From: Microbacterium sp. SORGH_AS_0862
GTDB lineage: Bacteria > Actinomycetota > Actinomycetes > Actinomycetales > Microbacteriaceae
Direction: 5' to 3'
Length of the DNA: 64,000 nt
Assembly (NCBI RefSeq): GCF_030818795.1
Contig: NZ_JAUTAY010000001.1
Span: 1,364,001 to 1,428,000, forward strand
The stretch's first letter is position 1, and each line of letters opens with the position of its first letter. The position numbers and the translations under genes are program-made. The notes under the pieces are model-generated. The model was not told the origin of the DNA. It saw only the letters and a program-made list of their open reading frames with translations, and searched no databases. Positions 9,666 through 17,837 of this stretch are shown one piece after another.

Positions 9666-12485
9666 TCAGGAGCGTGCCTGGCCGCGACGTCGTGCGAACA
9701 CGAGGGCTCCTGCCCCCAGCACGAGGACACCCGCCCCGACAGCGAGGAGCTCCCACGGAACCGTTCCGCCGGTCGAGGCCAAGGTGCCCGCGGGAACGAT
9801 CGTGATCGGCACGCGCAGCGGTTCGAGATCGCCGGAGGCGATCACGAGCGTGTGCGCACCCGCGGAGATGCTCGCCGGGATCGTCGAACGGATCGTGATC
9901 CGCCCCTCCGCATCCGCAGCGGGAATCCCGGCCAGCACATACGGATCGCTGCGGATCTCGGCCGCGATGCGCTGACCCGGGATGAGCCCCGCGACCCGCG
10001 CGACGAGGGTGCCGCCCTGTTCGAATCGACCATCGCCGACGTCGACCGTCGCCCACGCCGACACGCTCGGCGACGGCGACGGCGACGGTGGGTTTGACGG
10101 CGACGGCGACGGCGGGTTCGAGGGCGACGACACCGGCGCCACCGGCGCGGTCGCGGCGGAGACACGGGATACCGGCTGATAGCCCTCGGCGACCACCGAC
10201 ACACGCGCCGTGAGGGCCGCGCCCTCGTGCGCCTCCCCGGGCGTGAACGAACCGGACACGGCGCCCTCGATCGCGACACCGTCGGCGAACCACTGGTAGC
10301 CGAGCGTTGCGCCCGGCGTCGCGCTCGCCGCCGACACCGAGAGCTCGGTGCCCACGCGCGCCTCTCCCGTGATCACGGGCGCCTCGAGCACCGCATCCGG
10401 CTGCGTCTCGAAACTCTGCCAGACGCCGGCGTAGTCGACCCGGCCCTGGCTGGGCTTCGCCCAGTCGCAGACACCCGTGGGGAAGGCGGCGGTCAGCCGC
10501 TCCCACTGCCCGTCGGTCATCACGGGGTAATCCGCCCGCGCCGGTGCCGTCAGCTGGCACTTCAGGACGTCGCGAGAGAGGGACTCTCCGGCGACGTAGC
10601 GGGGCTCGGAGTGGTACGGGAACAACTGGTTGCAGGTGCTCTGCGTGTTCTCGTAATCGAGCTGCTCCGAGACGAATCCGTCGTCCGTGTAGCAGCCGTC
10701 ACCGAGACCCGCGGGGCGCGCGGCGACCGTCCGCGCCCGATCGCCGAATCCGCCCATCGCGACGATGTTGTCCAGCCACTCCTCCAGCTTGTCCAGACCC
10801 GCGGTGTACATCGCGCTCGCGTACCCCGCGTCCTTGCTCGTCCAGCTGACGTGGGTGTCCGCGTTGCCGTAGGCGTCGAGCATGCGCTCACGGATGATCG
10901 CGGAGCGGTACCGCTCGTGGAAGTCGCCCGTCGGGTCGGTGTAGCGACGCATCTCGATCACCGGCGTGTAGGCGAGTCCACCGGTCATGAGGTTGATACG
11001 GCCCGTGCGGTACGCCTGCTCGATGGCCTCGATGCTCGCCTCGGACCGCGCCGAGGTGCGCGTGCCGTCCACATCCATCCCGCCGGCGTTCTCGTTGAGG
11101 GTGACGAACTGCTCGGGCGAGATCGCGCCCGACTGGAGAGCGGCAAGCCCGTACTGGACCCCCACGTTGTCCGGGAGGACGCGCAGCCCGCGACCCTGGT
11201 CATCGACGCCGTAGACGTTCTGCACCATGTCGGCGATCGTGCACCGCAGTCCGTCGGGGTTCGCCTCCGACCAGCGGTCGCCGACCGGAACGGCGGCGTT
11301 GCAGCCGGCGCGCGGATTGTCGACACCCGTGAACCAGGTGAAGCCGGTGCAGGTGAACAGCTGCGCGTGACCTGTGACGGCGAGCTTCTGCGCATCCGTC
11401 CATCCGGAACCTGCGGGCGATGCCCAGAATCCGAGCAGGTTGGTGCAGTCGTGTCCGGCGACGGTCGTCGTGCGCTCGTCCGGGTAGCCGATGTCGCCCA
11501 TGACGCCGTCGATGATGCCGGGGTAGTTGTTGGCCAGCAGGAGTTGCTGCATGGTGCCGGCCGACCCACCCGAACCGATCGTGTAGGTGACGGGGCCGAC
11601 CTGCTCGATCACGTGCTCCTTGACCATCATCGCGGTCTCCGCGCTCGTGACGTCGTTGCAGTTCTGCGCGAAGACGTTGAAGGTCGCCGAGGCGACGATG
11701 TAGCCGCGCGAGAGCAGCATGTCGTTCTCGACGCCGCCCGTGCTCGAGCCCTGCCAGTAGCCCACGCCGCAGGCACCGCCGAAGGTGTAGGCGAGCTTCC
11801 CGTTCCAGCCCGCCGCACGCGCGGCGTACGTGGGCGCGGGGTCGTCGGGCCCGGCGAGCATCGCCGTCTCGTAGACCGCGCGGTTGATGGTGCCGCGTTC
11901 GACCCGGACGACATAGGGCACCGTGCGACCCTCCACGGTCGCGGTGGCGACGTCGCCGGGGGTGGAGCCATCGGCGGGATAGTCGGCCCAGGCGCCGCCC
12001 GTCGTGCGGTAGCGGAAGCTCACGCGGGCCTCGGCGACGTGGCAGTCCTCATCGGTGGGCCCGAGGTTCCACGGCGCCCCGGATGCCGTGCAGTACATCG
12101 GATGCTGGGGGCCGGAGAAGACGGGACCGGAAGCGGGGTGGTTCCGGATCTCGAGAGTCTCCGAGCCCGAGGCCGATCGCGCCGTCACCTCGCTCGTCCC
12201 GAGAGGCAGACCCTCGACGAGTCCGATGAGGCGCCCGTTCACGGCGGTGAAGGAGGCGGTGATGTCACGCCCGTCCGCGGTCACGACCGTGGCCCCGTCC
12301 GCACCGTCGACCGCGATCAGCGCGTCACCTCCCGTCACGGTGTCCGCGCGACCGGAGAGCACGGTCAGCGAGAGGTCGTCCGCGGCGGCGGCCGACCCGA
12401 GGGGAACGGCGAGCGCTGCCACCACCCCGATCGCGGCAGCGGCGGACGCGAGCATCCTCGCGCGAGGTCGTCGATGTCTGAGCAT
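9666..12485 (-). CDS. Secreted, LAxTG-anchored tannase/feruloyl-esterase-like hydrolase (DUF6351-type)
   Basis: A 939-residue exported protein. A signal peptide (RRPRARM, a hydrophobic stretch, ending near GSAAAA) starts it. The core around residues 60-680 has an alpha/beta-hydrolase nucleophile elbow GSGGSAGTMQQ with Ser308, followed by NNYPGIIDGV, resembling the GxSxGxxQ...YP..DGI elbow of tannases and feruloyl esterases, but without their Cys before the Ser. It matches what I know as DUF6351. A repeat domain, a Pro-Ser linker (SNPPSPSPSNPPSPSPSPS), a further beta domain and LASTGG-hydrophobic helix-RRR end follow; LAxTG is the class E sortase signal. GGAGG sits 7 nt before the ATG. The esterase role and a link to gallate esters are guesses. 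Confidence 0.75.
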   Translation of the reverse strand: MLRHRRPRARMLASAAAAIGVVAALAVPLGSAAAADDLSLTVLSGRADTVTGGDALIAVDGADGATVVTADGRDITASFTAVNGRLIGLVEGLPLGTSEVTARSASGSETLEIRNHPASGPVFSGPQHPMYCTASGAPWNLGPTDEDCHVAEARVSFRYRTTGGAWADYPADGSTPGDVATATVEGRTVPYVVRVERGTINRAVYETAMLAGPDDPAPTYAARAAGWNGKLAYTFGGACGVGYWQGSSTGGVENDMLLSRGYIVASATFNVFAQNCNDVTSAETAMMVKEHVIEQVGPVTYTIGSGGSAGTMQQLLLANNYPGIIDGVMGDIGYPDERTTTVAGHDCTNLLGFWASPAGSGWTDAQKLAVTGHAQLFTCTGFTWFTGVDNPRAGCNAAVPVGDRWSEANPDGLRCTIADMVQNVYGVDDQGRGLRVLPDNVGVQYGLAALQSGAISPEQFVTLNENAGGMDVDGTRTSARSEASIEAIEQAYRTGRINLMTGGLAYTPVIEMRRYTDPTGDFHERYRSAIIRERMLDAYGNADTHVSWTSKDAGYASAMYTAGLDKLEEWLDNIVAMGGFGDRARTVAARPAGLGDGCYTDDGFVSEQLDYENTQSTCNQLFPYHSEPRYVAGESLSRDVLKCQLTAPARADYPVMTDGQWERLTAAFPTGVCDWAKPSQGRVDYAGVWQSFETQPDAVLEAPVITGEARVGTELSVSAASATPGATLGYQWFADGVAIEGAVSGSFTPGEAHEGAALTARVSVVAEGYQPVSRVSAATAPVAPVSSPSNPPSPSPSNPPSPSPSPSVSAWATVDVGDGRFEQGGTLVARVAGLIPGQRIAAEIRSDPYVLAGIPAADAEGRITIRSTIPASISAGAHTLVIASGDLEPLRVPITIVPAGTLASTGGTVPWELLAVGAGVLVLGAGALVFARRRGQARS

Positions 12486-12547
12486 GCAAGATCCTCCGAT
12501 GTGACGTCATCGTCATGGGGATGCCTCGTTGCGTCCCCTCGGGGATG

Positions 12548-12576
12548 AGAGTAGAAGTAATTGTTACGAGCGTCAA
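12548..12576 (-). promoter_or_regulatory. Promoter of the secreted hydrolase gene
   Basis: Minus strand TTGACG (12571-12576), 17-nt spacer, TACTCT (12548-12553): a good sigma-A-type promoter with about 55 nt of leader. The spacer contains GTAATTGTTAC, a short palindrome (GTAA/TTAC) that may be an operator. Confidence 0.6.
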
Positions 12577-12598
12577 TGAATCTTTACATAAGATCCAC

Positions 12599-13477
12599 TC
12601 AGGAAAGCCGCTGCGGCCGGACCAGACGCGCAAGAGCGGGCTCGATGGCCGCGACGTGCTCCCGCATCCGTTCCTCTGCTGCGGGTCCGAGCGCGTCGTA
12701 CACGGCGACGAACGCAGCCCGCGCGTGCTCGCGCGGCCAGCCCGCGGGCATGAGACGCATCGGGTGGCCGGGCTCCGCGTGACGGAACGTCTGCCACGCC
12801 AGCATGAGGGAGGTGCGGCGCTCGATCGCCTCTGCGGGCGCGAGCTCCTCCTCAGCATCGCCGGCGGCGACGCGCGCGAGGAACTCGGCATACTCCGCCT
12901 CCACCTCCGAGAGGTCCCACGCGCGCGTCGGACTGTCACCGGGCGCCGTGGCCAACACGCCCCGGAAGGTGGAGACCTGCCCCACCCCGAGGGACCCGAG
13001 GGCCTCCACGGCAGCCTCGACCGAATCGAACGGCGAGATCCACACACCGTCGTACAGGGGCGCATACCCCAGCCAACGCAGGCGGGTGCGGGCGGCATGA
13101 CGCAGAGGCCGCTCCTTCTCGGGGATGGAGAAGAGCACGGCGCTCCACAGGCCGTCCCACACCGGATCCTCCCGGCCGAATCGCTGCAGCCACTGGGCTT
13201 CGTCGGCCAGCACCGATGCGCCGCGGTCGGTGAGGGCGTGACTCGTGCGCCGCCCAGACCTGCTCAGCACGAGCAGGCCGCGGTCGGTCAGCCGCGTCAG
13301 GCTCGCCCGCGTCGCGGGCGCCTTCACGCCCAGATCCGCCATCGCGGCCAGCAACGCCCCGGTCGGCATCGCCGCGCCCACCCCCCACCAGTAGTCCCCG
13401 AAAAGGGTCAGGATCTGGTGCGCCGGCGACCGCTTACGGCCGATGCTGGCAGTCGGCGCCTGTCGGGTGTCGCTCAC
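12599..13477 (-). CDS. PaaX-family transcriptional regulator
   Basis: A 292-residue protein with the PaaX layout: an N-terminal winged helix (SPAHQILTLFGDYWW, PTGALLAAMADLGVKAPATR, LTRLTDRGLLVLSRSGRR), a central domain with GYAPLYDGVWISP, and a C-terminal domain with ERRTSLMLAWQTFRHAEPGH and MPAGWPREHA. PaaX in E. coli represses phenylacetate genes and releases DNA with phenylacetyl-CoA. The GTG start at 13477 is preferred to an ATG 16 codons upstream because the extra residues are not family-like. It stands upstream of the secreted hydrolase gene in the same orientation, 113 nt away with a separate promoter, so it may regulate it. No paa genes are in the window. Confidence 0.83.
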   Translation of the reverse strand: MSDTRQAPTASIGRKRSPAHQILTLFGDYWWGVGAAMPTGALLAAMADLGVKAPATRASLTRLTDRGLLVLSRSGRRTSHALTDRGASVLADEAQWLQRFGREDPVWDGLWSAVLFSIPEKERPLRHAARTRLRWLGYAPLYDGVWISPFDSVEAAVEALGSLGVGQVSTFRGVLATAPGDSPTRAWDLSEVEAEYAEFLARVAAGDAEEELAPAEAIERRTSLMLAWQTFRHAEPGHPMRLMPAGWPREHARAAFVAVYDALGPAAEERMREHVAAIEPALARLVRPQRLS

Positions 13478-13596
13478 CGCCCCATTCTGGCAGCGCGGAC
13501 TCGCGTGGTCGCGGGCCGGCGCCACGTCGGGCCGCCGGAAGTGAACAGGACTCAGCTATCGCCGTCCTCGGGCCGAGGCGCCGATAGCGTCCGGCC

Positions 13597-14742
13597 ATGC
13601 CCGACACACAACGCCCCGCCTCCCGGCGCCTCCGGCGCGCACTCCAGGGAGCGGCTGCCGGCGTTCTCGCCGCCGCACTTCTGCTCGTCGCAGCGCCCGC
13701 CGCATCCGCCGCCGACACCGAAGTCGACGGACTCACGTACTCCCTCACCGCGGACACCGCGACGGTCACCGGGCAGGTCGTGCAGACCTCAGCGGTCACC
13801 ATCCCTCGGCAGATCACGGTCGACGGCGTCCGTTACACCGTCACGGCCGTGGGCGACAGCGCGTTCGACCGTACCGGGGGCACGGCGCTGACCTCGCTGA
13901 GCCTGCCGGATTCGCTCACCGACATCGGTTTCGCGGCGTTCCAGAGCAACGCTCTCACCTCGCTGACGCTTCCCGCCTCGGTGCGCACCATCGGCGATCA
14001 GGCGTTCGCGCTCAACTCGATCCGCAGTGTGACGTTCAACGAGGGGCTCACCAGCATCGGCAGCTTCGCGTTCTCGCAGAGCCAGCTCGAGCGGGTGACA
14101 CTGCCCTCCACCATCACCGACCTCGGCTTCGCGCCCTTCGGAGACAACCCGCTCTCGGTCATCGAACTGCTCGGACCCCCGCCCACCACCTTCGGCACGA
14201 TCGCAACCACCCCGCCGGCGACGGCGCTGTATCCGTGGCGGTTCGGCGACGAGCGCTTCGCCGGCGGCTACACCGAGCCGACCTGGAACGACCTGCCCAC
14301 TACCGCGGTGGCCACCGTCACCTTCGACACCGCCGGCGGCAGCCCCATCGCCGCGCAGTCCGTCGTGCTGGAGGCGGGAGCGACCGCGACCCGACCCGCG
14401 GACCCCGTACGCAGCGGATTCACCTTCGACGGGTGGCAGCGAGGGGGCGCGGCATATGACTTCGCCGCACCGCTCACGGGAGACCTCGCTCTCACCGCAC
14501 AGTGGGCGGTGGCGCCGGAGCCGAGCCCTGAACCGACGCCCGAGCCGACTCCGACTCCGACGCCGGAACCCACGCCGTCGGCGAGCCAGAGCGCCGCACC
14601 GGCTCCGGCATCCACTCCGCCCGTATCGGCGCTGGCCGCGACGGGCAACGACCCGCTGCCGTTCACGCTCGCCGCCCTCGGCCTGCTGGGAGCGGGCGCG
14701 ATCGCCTTCGTCGCGGAGCGACGAGTCCGCCGACGCGGGTGA
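13597..14742 (+). CDS. LAxTG-anchored surface protein with BspA-type leucine-rich repeats and an InlB-like repeat
   Basis: A 381-residue exported protein. A signal peptide (RRLRRALQGAAAGVLAAALL ... ASAADT) is followed by LRR_5/BspA repeats from about residue 80 to 200, with the recurring pattern LTSLSLPDSLTDIGFAAF, LTSLTLPASVRTIGDQAF and LERVTLPSTITDLGF. Around 240-300 is a Listeria/Bacteroides-type beta repeat (VTFDTAGGSPI ... RSGFTFDGWQ). A Pro-Glu-Thr linker (EPSPEPTPEPTPTPTPEPTP) spans the wall, then LAATG, a hydrophobic helix and a RRVRRRG tail. Such proteins are displayed on the cell wall and often mediate adhesion or protein binding. Its ligand is unknown. It is the second LAxTG protein within 5 kb; no sortase gene is present here. 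Confidence 0.8.
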   Translation: MPDTQRPASRRLRRALQGAAAGVLAAALLLVAAPAASAADTEVDGLTYSLTADTATVTGQVVQTSAVTIPRQITVDGVRYTVTAVGDSAFDRTGGTALTSLSLPDSLTDIGFAAFQSNALTSLTLPASVRTIGDQAFALNSIRSVTFNEGLTSIGSFAFSQSQLERVTLPSTITDLGFAPFGDNPLSVIELLGPPPTTFGTIATTPPATALYPWRFGDERFAGGYTEPTWNDLPTTAVATVTFDTAGGSPIAAQSVVLEAGATATRPADPVRSGFTFDGWQRGGAAYDFAAPLTGDLALTAQWAVAPEPSPEPTPEPTPTPTPEPTPSASQSAAPAPASTPPVSALAATGNDPLPFTLAALGLLGAGAIAFVAERRVRRRG

Positions 14743-14746
14743 GCCG

Positions 14747-15667
14747 TCAGTACACGTACTCCATGAGCTCCACGCCGAGCACGCGGAAGGCGTCGTGCAC
14801 CCGCAGCCGGTGTGCGATGGAGAGGTCGTCGAAGCACACGAACAGCGCGTAGGCAACGCCGGCACGGGGGCCGGCGAGCACCCCCGCCTCGGTGCGGATG
14901 CCGGATGCCCGCCCTGTCTTGTTGACGAAGAGCAGACCGTGTTCGTCGTTGTCGTGTGCGAACGGGTCGAGACCCGTCGCCGCGGCCACGAGCGACAGAT
15001 CGTGCCCGTGGCTCAGCCACTCCGCGACCTGCGCGCTGACGCCCGCGCTGACCGCGGTGCTGTTCACGAGTTCCGCGAACAGGTGGGCGTACTCGCGCGC
15101 CGCGCCGAGCGCGACGTGCGGGGCGTCATCGGGGCCGCGCGTATCGCGGAAGCTGTCCATCAGCGCGGACCGGGTGAGTCCGAGCTGCTCGACGCGCGCG
15201 CGGACCGCCGGCAGACCCACGCGGGACATCAGCGCATTGGCGGCGAGGGCGTCACCCGAGGACGCGGCGAGCAGGGCCACATCGATCAGGGGCAGTGCCG
15301 GCGCCTTCAAGTGCTGCCAGATGCCCGAGACGGAGACGGGTTCGAGGCCCGCGCGATCGATGATCTCCAGGGGCTCGAGGGTTCCCGCTTCGAACTGCGC
15401 CGCCGTCTCCACGAGCAGCGGCACGACTCCCAGCCCCGCGATCGGGAGGCTGCGGAAGTCGTCGCCGCTGAGCACCGCCGAGCCGAGGTCGAGGTCGTCG
15501 ATGCGCACCGAGACCTGTGCTCCCGACGCGGCGAGCGCGTCGAGCGCCTTGAGCGTCGATGTGAACGAACGCCGTCCCGCGGCGGCGCGACGAGGCAGAC
15601 GCTTCGCGCCCCGCCGCGAGGGCGGTGCCGATTCCATTCCGCGAGAAGCCTCGGGAGAGCTGGGCAC
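14747..15667 (-). CDS. Class A beta-lactamase-fold protein lacking the catalytic SxxK
   Basis: A 306-residue protein with the outline of class A beta-lactamases and PBP-like serine hydrolases: a SGD motif (137-139, in ASSGDALAANALMSRVG) at the place of SDN, and NKTGRASGIRTEAG with KTG at 250-252. The place of the SxxK nucleophile, in SLPIAGLGVVPLL, reads AGLG (77-80), so Ser and Lys are both missing. No signal peptide is evident at the chosen GTG, which has AGGAAGGA about 8 nt upstream; an in-frame ATG lies at 15637. It is thus probably not an active hydrolase, perhaps a binding or regulatory relative. It ends 4 nt from the stop of the convergent surface-protein gene. Confidence 0.7.
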   Translation of the reverse strand: MPSSPEASRGMESAPPSRRGAKRLPRRAAAGRRSFTSTLKALDALAASGAQVSVRIDDLDLGSAVLSGDDFRSLPIAGLGVVPLLVETAAQFEAGTLEPLEIIDRAGLEPVSVSGIWQHLKAPALPLIDVALLAASSGDALAANALMSRVGLPAVRARVEQLGLTRSALMDSFRDTRGPDDAPHVALGAAREYAHLFAELVNSTAVSAGVSAQVAEWLSHGHDLSLVAAATGLDPFAHDNDEHGLLFVNKTGRASGIRTEAGVLAGPRAGVAYALFVCFDDLSIAHRLRVHDAFRVLGVELMEYVY

Positions 15668-15737
15668 GGCGCAGATCCTTCCTACCGGTTCGGGCACGGG
15701 ATGCGGGCGAGACTACGCCCGACGGGTCACGGCGCAG

Positions 15738-17702
15738 TTACCAGATGGTGACGCGCTGGTCGGCGTCGAGCCAGAGGGCGTCGCTCTCGGTGACGTCGAA
15801 CGCCTCGTAGAACGCGTCGATGTTGCGCACGATCTGGTTGCAGCGGAACTCGTTCGGCGAGTGCGGATCGATCGTCAGCAGACGGATCGCCTCCGCGTCA
15901 CGGCTCTTCTGCTGCCAGATCTGCGCCCAGCTGAGCAGCAGCCGCTGGATGCCGGTCATCCCGTCGATGACCGGATCCTCCGCATCCCCCAGCGACAGCC
16001 GGTACGCGCGGATCGCGATACCGAGCCCGCCCAGGTCGCCGATGTTCTCGCCGATCGTGAGGGCGCCGTTGACGTGGTTCTCCTCGGGCAGCCCCTGCGG
16101 CACGAGGGCGTCGTACTGGGCGATGAGGCTCTTCGTGCGCTGCTCGAAGGCCTCGCGGTCCGCATCCGTCCACCAGTCGCGCAGCGACCCGTCGCCGTCG
16201 AAGCGGCTGCCCTGGTCGTCGAACCCGTGCCCGATCTCGTGCCCGATGACCGCGCCGATGCCGCCGTAGTTCGCGGCCGCATCCCGGGTCTCGTCGAAGA
16301 ACGGATACTGCAGGATCGCCGCGGGGAACACGATCTCGTTCATGAGCGGGTTGTAGTACGCGTTGACGGTCTGCGGCGTCATGTACCACTCGTCGCGATC
16401 GATCGGCTGCCCGACCTTGCCCAGCTGACGGTCGTGCTCGTGCAAGTGCGCGCGGCGGACGTTGCCGACGAGGTCTGCGGCGTCGAGTTCGAGACCCGAG
16501 TAGTCCTTCCACTTCACCGGGTAGCCGATCTTCGGCGTGAAGGCGTCGAGCTTGGCGAGCGCCCGCTCGCGGGTGTCGGGGCTCATCCATTCCAGCTGCG
16601 AGATCGACTGGCGGTACGCCTCGATGAGGTTCGCGACCAGCTCGTCCATCGCGGTCTTGGCGGCCGGCGGAAAGTGCCGCTCGACGTAGACCTTGCCGAC
16701 GACCTCGCCCAGCGCGGCCTCGACCAGCCCGACGGCGCGCTTCCAGCGTTCGCGGTTGACCGGGACGCCGGTGAGCTGGGTGCCGTAGAACGAGAAGTTC
16801 TCGTCGACGAAGGGCTCGGGCAGGAATGCTGCGGCGGCGTGCACGATCTTGAAGCGCAGCCACGCCTTCCAGTCGTCGAGACGCTGCTCCGTGAGGAGCG
16901 TCCCCAGCGCCTCGATGAAGCTCGGCTGCGAGACGACGATCTCGGCGAAGGCATCCGGGTGGTGCGGGGCGACGCCGTCGAGCCACGGGGCAAGGTCCAC
17001 GCCCGCGAGCGCGACCACCTCGTCCCACGTCTTGAGGTTGTAGGTCGCCACAGCGTCGCGGCTGCGGACGTTGTCCCAGTGGTGCGAGGCCAGCTCGGTC
17101 TCCAGCGCCACGACGCGCTCCGCGACGTCCGCCGCATCCGCGACCTCGGCGAGCGTCAGGATCCGCTCGATGTGGTGGCGCAGCGCCTGCCGCGTCTCCT
17201 CGAACGAGCCGAGGCGGTAGTAGCTCTCGTCCGGCATCGACAGACCGCCCTGGATGAAGAAGGGCAGGTAGCGCTGCGGGTCGCCCGGGTCGGGCTCGAC
17301 GTAGAGCTCGACGATCCCGCCGATGCCGTCGCGCTCGAGCTCGCCCACGAGCCGGAGGAGCGAGGCGACATCGCTGACCGCATCCACACGCGCGAGCTGA
17401 TCGGCGAGCGGCTCGGTGCCGCGCTCGGCGATGCGCTCGGTGTCCATGAAGCTCGTGTACAGGTCGCCGATCTTGCGCGCCTCGGTGCCGGGTTCGGCAT
17501 CCTGCGACTCGAGGATGATGGCGCGGACATCCTTCTCCGCCTGCTCGGCCAGCAGATGGAAGGAGCCCCAGCGCGCCTTGTCCTCGGGAATCTCGGTCCG
17601 GGCGATCCATTCGCCGTTGACGTAGCGGAAGAGGTCGTCCTGCGGGCGGATCTCGTTGCTCAGCTCGTCGAGCGCGAGACCGGAACGGGGGGAGTCGGTC
17701 AT
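15738..17702 (-). CDS. M13-family zinc metallopeptidase (neprilysin/PepO-like)
   Basis: A 654-residue protein, the normal size for bacterial M13 peptidases. The zinc site is HEIGH at 488-492 (VIGHEIGHGFDDQGSRFD), and the third ligand Glu lies in TIGENIGDLGG. Other family marks are NAYYNP (substrate binding), FFDE before the zinc helix, and the CNQ.VRN.DAFYEAFDV end. The first 30 residues (EIRPQDDLFRYVNGEWIART) have the N-terminal M13 start and no signal peptide, so the enzyme is probably cytoplasmic and cuts oligopeptides of up to a few dozen residues. The ATG at 17702 is supported by a TATCCT box 6 nt before it; longer in-frame readings upstream are not M13-like. Confidence 0.93.
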   Translation of the reverse strand: MTDSPRSGLALDELSNEIRPQDDLFRYVNGEWIARTEIPEDKARWGSFHLLAEQAEKDVRAIILESQDAEPGTEARKIGDLYTSFMDTERIAERGTEPLADQLARVDAVSDVASLLRLVGELERDGIGGIVELYVEPDPGDPQRYLPFFIQGGLSMPDESYYRLGSFEETRQALRHHIERILTLAEVADAADVAERVVALETELASHHWDNVRSRDAVATYNLKTWDEVVALAGVDLAPWLDGVAPHHPDAFAEIVVSQPSFIEALGTLLTEQRLDDWKAWLRFKIVHAAAAFLPEPFVDENFSFYGTQLTGVPVNRERWKRAVGLVEAALGEVVGKVYVERHFPPAAKTAMDELVANLIEAYRQSISQLEWMSPDTRERALAKLDAFTPKIGYPVKWKDYSGLELDAADLVGNVRRAHLHEHDRQLGKVGQPIDRDEWYMTPQTVNAYYNPLMNEIVFPAAILQYPFFDETRDAAANYGGIGAVIGHEIGHGFDDQGSRFDGDGSLRDWWTDADREAFEQRTKSLIAQYDALVPQGLPEENHVNGALTIGENIGDLGGLGIAIRAYRLSLGDAEDPVIDGMTGIQRLLLSWAQIWQQKSRDAEAIRLLTIDPHSPNEFRCNQIVRNIDAFYEAFDVTESDALWLDADQRVTIW

Positions 17703-17708
17703 GCGCAC

Positions 17709-17714
17709 AGGATA
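17709..17714 (-). promoter_or_regulatory. Leaderless -10 box of the M13 peptidase gene
   Basis: TATCCT on the minus strand, exactly 6 nt before the ATG at 17702. Confidence 0.5.
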
Positions 17715-17825
17715 TGCCGCGCCGCTGAGTGAGGGCTCCAGCCGACCGCGAGTGCCGCCGCATCCCTCCCTGAGACCCCGCGAGCGCGAAAGAGTGGACG
17801 GGTGCGGAGCGTCGGCGTCGCTCAA

Positions 17826-17831
17826 TAGGGT
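17826..17831 (+). promoter_or_regulatory. Leaderless -10 box of the MATE gene
   Basis: TAGGGT, 6 nt before the GTG at 17838. The intervening CGAGGG could also act as a weak ribosome site. Confidence 0.5.
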
Positions 17832-17837
17832 CGAGGG

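Noticed and set aside
10227..12548. 773-codon open frame opposite the secreted hydrolase
   Set aside because: Same shadow effect; the minus-strand protein has a signal peptide, an active-site motif, a ribosome site and a sorting signal.
14892..17732. 946-codon open frame on the plus strand
   Set aside because: It runs across two minus-strand genes with strong motifs (KTG, HEIGH), which a real gene would not mirror.
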